Of a DNA stretch of 64,000 bases, positions 58,710 through 64,000 are shown piece after piece. The position numbers and the translations under genes are program-made. Every line of letters starts with the position of its first letter. Positions within the stretch are counted from its first letter, which is position 1. The stretch is from an uncultured Clostridia bacterium (GTDB lineage: Bacteria > Bacillota > Clostridia > Christensenellales > Aristaeellaceae): positions 1-64,000 of the forward strand of contig CAMKEI010000006.1 in the NCBI GenBank assembly GCA_946411525.1, written 5' to 3'. The notes beneath the pieces are model-generated. The model had not been told where the DNA came from. It made no database searches and saw only the letters and a list, made by a program, of their open reading frames with translations.

Positions 58710-59362
58710 ACGTCCTCCCGGAACCGATAACCGTATCGGATGATGGTCTCAATCTTGTCCGCCCCGATTTTCCCCCGAAGCCGCTGGACGTGGACGTCCA
58801 CGGTGCGGGTCTCGCCGGTATAGTGGTATCCCCACACGGCGCCCAGCAGTTCCTCCCGGCTCAGGGCGGTCCTGCCGGCGTCGATCAGGGCCTTCAGCAG
58901 GTTGAATTCCAGCGTGGTCAGCGATACGGGTTCGCCGTTCCTCCAGACTTCCCGTGTTTCGAAGTTGACCCGGAGGTCGCCCCGCTCATAGACGGCGCTG
59001 TCGGCGCGGGTACGTTTCAGCACGTTTTCCACCCGGGCAATCAGCTCCGCCGGCTCAAAGGGTTTCAGGATATAGTCGTAGGCGCCCATGCGAAGCCCCC
59101 GTACCCGGTCCGGCACGGCGGTCTTTGCGGTCAGGAAGATGACGGGGATCCCGGCGCGGATCAGGTCCTCCCCCAGGGAGAATCCGTCCTCCCCGGGCAT
59201 CATGACGTCCAGCAGCGCCAGGGCCGGTTTCTCCTTCCGGAGCTCGTCCCGGGCGCAGGCTGCGTCCTCCAGTTCCTTCACGTTATAGCCGGCCAGCTGC
59301 AGATGCATGCCGGTAAGCCGCCGGATAGCCGGTTCGTCTTCCACCAGGAATATCGTCTCCAC
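58706..59362 (-). CDS. OmpR-family response regulator
   Basis: (M)ETIFLVEDEPAIRRL receiver and winged-helix; GTG start after AAAGGACG; overlaps HK. Confidence 0.93.
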   Translation of the reverse strand: METIFLVEDEPAIRRLTGMHLQLAGYNVKELEDAACARDELRKEKPALALLDVMMPGEDGFSLGEDLIRAGIPVIFLTAKTAVPDRVRGLRMGAYDYILKPFEPAELIARVENVLKRTRADSAVYERGDLRVNFETREVWRNGEPVSLTTLEFNLLKALIDAGRTALSREELLGAVWGYHYTGETRTVDVHVQRLRGKIGADKIETIIRYGYRFREDV

Positions 59363-59546
59363 GGGCGTTCGTCCTTTCCGTTCAATGATCCGGTATGATT
59401 GTACCATCATATGGCGGATCCGGATGTAACAAAACTGTAAAACCTGTAAAGGATGCTTTTGACGTTCCCCGTTTCATTTGGTATGATGTAATATAGACAG
59501 TATTGTTTCCATATTTGCTTTCTGAAAACCGGATAAGGAGGTCCTC

Positions 59547-60431
59547 ATGAAAATCGCGTTTATCGGCCTGGGCGTCATGGGAAAACCCATGGCGAAAAAC
59601 CTGCTCAAAGCCGGCCATCAGCTGTTTGTTTACGCCCGCAAAGCAGCGGTTCTGGAGGAAATGAAAGCGGCGGGCGCCGCGGTGTGCGCCTCCGCGTCGG
59701 ATACCGTCAGGGACGTCGACCTGGTCATCACCATGCTGCCCAACAGCCCCAACGTGAAGAGCGTCATGCTGGAGGACGACCGGCTGGCGGAGAAAATGCC
59801 CCGGACCGCCGCCTACATCGACTGCTCTTCCATCAATCCCGCGGCTTCCCGTGAGATCGCCGCCAGGCTGGCTGAATACGGAATCGACATGCTGGACGCG
59901 CCTGTATCCGGCGGAGAGCCCAAGGCGGTGGACGGCACCCTGGCCTTCATGGTGGGCGGTAAGGAAGAGGTATTCAACCGGTTCAGGCCCGTCCTGGAAG
60001 CCATGGGTTCCTCCGTGGTGCGCTGCGGGGAAGTCGGCGCGGGCAATGTGACAAAGCTTTGCAACCAGACGATCGTGGCCGTGAATATCGCCGCCCTGGC
60101 GGAAGCCCTGCAGATGGGCCAGATGTTCGGCGCGGAGCCGCAGAAGATCTTTGACGCCGTCAAAGGCGGGCTGGCCGGCAGCACCGTCATGAACGCCAAG
60201 GCGCCCATGATGATGGATCAGGACTTCCGGCCCGGCTTCCGGATCGACCTGCACATCAAGGACCTGAACAACGTCGTCGAAGCAGCCCGGGCTGTGGACG
60301 CGCCGATCCCGCTGACCCAGAGCGTGCTGGAAATGATGAAGGTCCTCCATCACGACGGGGACGGGGGCTGTGACCACAGCGCGCTGCTCAGGTACTATCA
60401 GAAGCTGTCAGGGGAAACCCTTCACCGCTGA
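59547..60431 (+). CDS. NAD(P)-dependent beta-hydroxyacid dehydrogenase (tartronate-semialdehyde-reductase type)
   Basis: KIAFIGLGVMGKPMAKNLLKAGHQLFVYAR; DAPVSGGEPKAVDGTLAFMVGG; GAGNVTKLCNQ. Confidence 0.93.
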   Translation: MKIAFIGLGVMGKPMAKNLLKAGHQLFVYARKAAVLEEMKAAGAAVCASASDTVRDVDLVITMLPNSPNVKSVMLEDDRLAEKMPRTAAYIDCSSINPAASREIAARLAEYGIDMLDAPVSGGEPKAVDGTLAFMVGGKEEVFNRFRPVLEAMGSSVVRCGEVGAGNVTKLCNQTIVAVNIAALAEALQMGQMFGAEPQKIFDAVKGGLAGSTVMNAKAPMMMDQDFRPGFRIDLHIKDLNNVVEAARAVDAPIPLTQSVLEMMKVLHHDGDGGCDHSALLRYYQKLSGETLHR

Positions 60432-60565
60432 CCTCCTGCCGGCACCCGGCGTCCGCAGAGGGCTGCGGTGCCGCGGCTGTTGTTTTTGATCCCGAAAACC
60501 TGTAAAATACGTTCAAAGAACAAAACCATCCCCGCAGTCTACAGGAAAGAGAGCAGGGATACCCT

Positions 60566-60898
60566 ATGAAAAAGATGCTTTTCCCGCTGAAGCCCGATCT
60601 CCGGAAAAAGGAAGAGCGGATCATTCTCAGCGTCGTTAACAATCTTTTTTCGGTATCGCTTATTTCCCTGATGACGGTTCTGGTCGGAACAATCCTGGAC
60701 GGACTGATTACCATACGCCTCCGCGACGACTGCAAAGCCTTCGACGCCACCCGGCGCGACGCGATCATGCATCCGGAAGACAACCTTTCCAACGTCGGCA
60801 TCCGGATCCTGAACTCCATCGCGAAGGATATCAACTACTACAGCACCCTGGATATGAACTACCTGACGATGCACATCAGGCAGGGCAGTACCTCATGA
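60566..60898 (+). pseudogene. Apparent internally deleted relative of the MATE-HATPase fusion
   Basis: N-terminal MATE-like stretch SLISLMTVLVGTILDGLIT joins directly to IRLRDDCKAFDATRRDAIMHPEDN...NNVGIRIL-like ATPase end, matching RFRDDCDAFDPVSYLKSF in the 46515 gene. Confidence 0.6.
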
Positions 60899-61646
60899 AC
60901 ACTTCCAGCGCCTGTTCCAGGCAGGCCGGGGAAGCCGCCAGGATCGCCGCGGACCGGTCATAATCCATCTCCTGCCCGGGCGGCATCAGCACGCAGCCGC
61001 CCGCTTCCTGCACGATCAGGCTCCCGGCGGCATAATCCCACGGCTTCAGCCTCAGTTCATAAAAGACCTCATGCCTGCCGCAGGCCAGATTCGCCAGGTC
61101 CAGCGCGGCGGATCCGCTTCTGCGGATATCCGCGCACCGGTGCAGGAACTCCTTCGCCATGTCCATTCCGGCGTCTTCCAGTTCCTCGTAATACGGCGCC
61201 GTCCCGACTGCCACGAGCGCCTCGCGGAAAGGCCTGTCCGACACACGGATCGGACGGTCGTTCAGGAAAGCTCCGGAACCGGCTTCCGCGTAGAACAGTT
61301 CTTTTGAGTACGGCTGCCAGATCAGGCCGGTCACCGGTTTCTTCTGCCTGCACAGCGCGACGGACACCGCCGAAAAATGATAATCGTGAATCATATTCGT
61401 GGTGCCGTCCAGCGGATCCACAATCCATGTCGGCTCGTCCGTCAGCGCCCGGTTTTCCTTCTCTTCGCCGATAAACTTCGATCCGGGCAGCAGGCCGCAG
61501 AGCTTTTCCTCCAGGAAAGCCTGGACTTTGCAGTCAATATTGGTGACGTAATTGGCGTGCCCTTCCTTGCTCGTCACGCTGGTGAGCTGTCTTTCCAGAA
61601 AGAACTCCCCGGCGTCTTTCACGATGCGGATCAACTCTTCTTTCAC
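60876..61646 (-). CDS. Inositol monophosphatase family protein
   Basis: KFIGEEKENRALTDEPTWIVDPLDGTTNMIHDYHFSAVSVAL; LKPWDYAAGSLIVQEAGG; GTG start. Confidence 0.95.
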   Translation of the reverse strand: MKEELIRIVKDAGEFFLERQLTSVTSKEGHANYVTNIDCKVQAFLEEKLCGLLPGSKFIGEEKENRALTDEPTWIVDPLDGTTNMIHDYHFSAVSVALCRQKKPVTGLIWQPYSKELFYAEAGSGAFLNDRPIRVSDRPFREALVAVGTAPYYEELEDAGMDMAKEFLHRCADIRRSGSAALDLANLACGRHEVFYELRLKPWDYAAGSLIVQEAGGCVLMPPGQEMDYDRSAAILAASPACLEQALEVFMRYCPA

Positions 61647-61805
61647 GGTATCCGTCCTTTCACGCAATTCAAAGTCAGGCGAATGAAACGATGCTCTTTT
61701 TTCTGTGTTTCATCATACCATATCCCTGTTAAAAGAAAAAGGGCTCCGAAGCGCATGGCTCCGGAGGCCTTCCTCCCGTCTGACAGTTCCCATGGGCAAA
61801 GGAAA

Positions 61806-61828
61806 ACCCCGGGGAAACGTCCCCGGGG
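61806..61828 (-). terminator. Terminator for the 61839 gene (minus strand)
   Basis: CCCCGGGGA-AACG-TCCCCGGGG with A-run on plus strand. Confidence 0.6.
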
Positions 61829-61838
61829 CGTCGTCAGT

Positions 61839-62009
61839 TCAGTTCTTTTTCCGGACCAGTGCGTAGGCCAGCATCACAAGCACGGCAATAACGCCGATCT
61901 TGCCGAGCCGGTAAAGAACGACGCTCGCCAGCCTCAGCGGACCGCCCAGAAGCAGTATGATCACCAGGGCCGCGAGAATGATCAGGCCCATGTTCCAGCT
62001 CTTGCTCAT
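61839..62009 (-). CDS. Small membrane protein, hypothetical
   Basis: MSKSWNMGLIILAALVIILLLGGPLRLASVVLYRLGKIGVIAVLVMLAYALVRKKN with GGAGGG RBS. Confidence 0.65.
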   Translation of the reverse strand: MSKSWNMGLIILAALVIILLLGGPLRLASVVLYRLGKIGVIAVLVMLAYALVRKKN

Positions 62010-62226
62010 CTGTTTTCCCTCCGTTTGCCGCACCGCAGCCGGCCACAGCCGCCGGCAGGATGCCCTTCGAAGTATCCGGGAATACTGAAACGTCCCCGGC
62101 ACGGTACAAGCATACCGTACCCGGGACGTGAAAAACAGGATTGTTTCAGCGGAATAAGGGCGTCTATTTTTCCGGAACCGTCCCCCGGGCGGAGTCACTG
62201 CCCGCCGGCAGCATTGCAGATCCCGC

Positions 62227-62257
62227 TTGACTTAGAGTAAACTTTATACCGTAGCAT
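62227..62257 (+). promoter_or_regulatory. MerR-type promoter candidate (19-bp spacer)
   Basis: TTGACT (62227-62232), 19 bp, TAGCAT (62252-62257), with dyad-like CTTAGAGTAAACTTTATA in the spacer. Confidence 0.45.
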
Positions 62258-62325
62258 AGATACAGAAACAGAAAGATCGCATATCCCCCCGCCGGGCAGC
62301 CGGACAGACTGAAGGAGGCAGGACA

Positions 62326-63627
62326 ATGAAAACGCTTTACCTCGAATGCAACATGGGCGCAGCCGGCGATATGCTGACCGCCGCGCTGCTGGAGCTGACG
62401 GAAGACCGGCAGGCCTTCCTGGACAAAATGAACAGCCTTGGCCTTCCGGGCGTAACGGTCGCGGCCGAGCCCTCCGTAAAATGCGGTATCACCGGAACGC
62501 ATATGCGGGTCACAGTCAGCGGCGCCGAAGAAGAATCGGAAGACGTGGATCTTCACGATCATCCTCATGAGCACGAACATGAACATGAACATGAGCATGA
62601 ACATGAGCATGAACATCATCACCACAATCACGGGGAGCATGATCACCATCACGGGGAGCATGACCACGAACACAGTCACAGCCATCATCACCACGCGTCG
62701 ATGCGGGATATCGAAGAAATCATCGGCGGGCTGGATGTTTCGGAAAAGGTCAGGGAAGACGCCCTGGCCGTATACCGCCTGATTGCGGACGCGGAAAGCC
62801 GGGTGCACGGCCGGCCTGTCACGGAGATTCACTTCCATGAAGTCGGATCCATGGACGCCGTTGCGGACGTGGTCGGCGTATGCCTGCTCATGGAAATGCT
62901 GTCCCCTGACCGGATCGTCGTCTCTCCGGTACATACCGGCAGCGGTTTTGTCCGCTGTGCGCACGGCGTCCTGCCGGTGCCGGCACCTGCCACCGCGCTG
63001 ATCCTGCAGGGCATCCCCTCCTACGGCGGGGCTGTCAAAGGCGAACTGTGCACTCCGACCGGAGCCGCGCTGCTGAAGCACTTCGCCTGCCGGTTCGGAG
63101 ACCGGCCCGTCATGGCCGTTGAAGCCATCGGCTACGGCATGGGCAAAAAAGACTTCGACCAGGCGAACTGCGTACGCGCCTTCCTGGGCGAAGCCGAAGG
63201 AAAAGCGGATATCGTCACCAAACTGGAATGCAATATCGACGATATGACCGGGGAAAGTATCGGCTTCGCCATGGAACGGCTGTTCGCCGCCGGCGCGCTG
63301 GACGTCTATACCCAGTCCATCGGCATGAAAAAGAACCGCCCGGGCATCCTGCTGTCCGTCATCTGCAGGCCTGCGGACGCGGACGGCATTGCCCGGGAAA
63401 TCATGAAACATACCGCCACGCTCGGCATCCGCCGCCAGACCCTGGACCGGTATGTGCTGGATCGCAGAATGGAAACCGTCAGCACCTCCTACGGAGAAGT
63501 ACGGATCAAGCACGCCTCCGGCATGGGCGTCGACCGCGTCAAGCCGGAGTTCGACGACCTTGCCGCGCTGGCCAAAGAGCACAATGTGTCCCTGGAAGAA
63601 ATCCGGAATGCCGTGATGAAAGCGTAA
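62326..63627 (+). CDS. larC: Nickel-pincer cofactor biosynthesis protein LarC
   Basis: MKTLYLECNMGAAGDMLTAALLEL; FHEVGSMDAVADVVG; His-rich insert; TKLECNIDDMTGESIGFAMERLFAAGALDVYTQSIGMKKNRPGILLSVIC. Confidence 0.93.
   Translation: MKTLYLECNMGAAGDMLTAALLELTEDRQAFLDKMNSLGLPGVTVAAEPSVKCGITGTHMRVTVSGAEEESEDVDLHDHPHEHEHEHEHEHEHEHEHHHHNHGEHDHHHGEHDHEHSHSHHHHASMRDIEEIIGGLDVSEKVREDALAVYRLIADAESRVHGRPVTEIHFHEVGSMDAVADVVGVCLLMEMLSPDRIVVSPVHTGSGFVRCAHGVLPVPAPATALILQGIPSYGGAVKGELCTPTGAALLKHFACRFGDRPVMAVEAIGYGMGKKDFDQANCVRAFLGEAEGKADIVTKLECNIDDMTGESIGFAMERLFAAGALDVYTQSIGMKKNRPGILLSVICRPADADGIAREIMKHTATLGIRRQTLDRYVLDRRMETVSTSYGEVRIKHASGMGVDRVKPEFDDLAALAKEHNVSLEEIRNAVMKA
62562..62700 (+). repeat. His-rich coding tandem repeat (GARCATGAACAT-like)
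   Basis: HEHEHEHEHEHEHEHHHHNHGEHDHHHGEHDHEHSHSHHHH within LarC. Confidence 0.85.
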
Positions 63628-63653
63628 TCATCCGGGAAGCACCGGACAGGCCG

Positions 63654-64000
63654 TCACCGGGGCAGATTCCGCTCTTCCTCATCGATTTTCGCCATCATAT
63701 CGCGCATCCGGGACAGCGCCTGATCGCTTTCCTCTGTGGCGACCGATTCCTTTTCCTTCCCTGCGTGCATCATAATGACATGGGTCAGCGACATGCTCAG
63801 CCAAAGGAAAAACTGCTCCGTTTTCCGCTGCATATCCGTCCCGGCGCAGATGGAATTGCCCTGCAGCAGGCTCTCTATATTGTTGGCTGTCTGATTATAC
63901 TCTTCGTCGGAGCTGTAAATCGTTCTCCAGGATTCCGTCACTTCCGTACGGTATCGGTCGTACAGGGTCACGATATCCAGACTGCATTTCCGTTTGTTGA
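63654..64000 (-). CDS. Hypothetical protein, 5' part beyond window
   Basis: Open frame runs to the right edge (NKRKCSLDIVTLYDRYRTEV...). Confidence 0.5.
   Translation of the reverse strand, partial: NKRKCSLDIVTLYDRYRTEVTESWRTIYSSDEEYNQTANNIESLLQGNSICAGTDMQRKTEQFFLWLSMSLTHVIMMHAGKEKESVATEESDQALSRMRDMMAKIDEEERNLPR

Noticed and set aside
62164-63582. 472-aa minus-strand ORF with Met/Val/Phe repeats
   Set aside because: Antisense to larC; the repeat is the complement of the His-rich coding region.

Overview
This 64 kb window has no rRNA, tRNA, CRISPR array or transposase that I could recognise. It looks like a moderately high-GC clostridial (Firmicutes) chromosome segment, probably from an uncultured gut or rumen lineage; that is inferred from gene content and codon style and was not tested. 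I support about 60 protein-coding genes on both strands. Main loci: (1) a sugar ABC transporter with a divergent LacI regulator and palindromic operators; (2) a HExxH-peptidase/HTH fusion gene with a perfect palindrome over its -10 box; (3) two Ca2+-type P-ATPases, two HK/RR pairs and a Na/Pi symporter-PhoU gene; (4) an ECF sigma/anti-sigma-like pair; (5) a PfkB kinase/class II aldolase/tartrate-type dehydrogenase cluster; (6) many small secreted SH3/PepSY/repeat proteins; (7) glgB, an L-asparaginase gene and larC. The signals most worth a second look are: a MATE transporter fused to an anti-sigma-kinase-like ATPase domain, paired with a condensation-like acyltransferase, with an apparent internally deleted relative of the transporter 12 kb away; a three-copy promoter-like motif with fixed spacing (CTGCCAYCC-N13-CGTATATACANGTGC); a cystatin-like secreted protein (QLVAGTNY); the HExxH/HTH gene with its operator; an 8-bp tandem duplication that breaks a small secreted ORF; and a MerR-type 19-bp-spacer promoter before larC.
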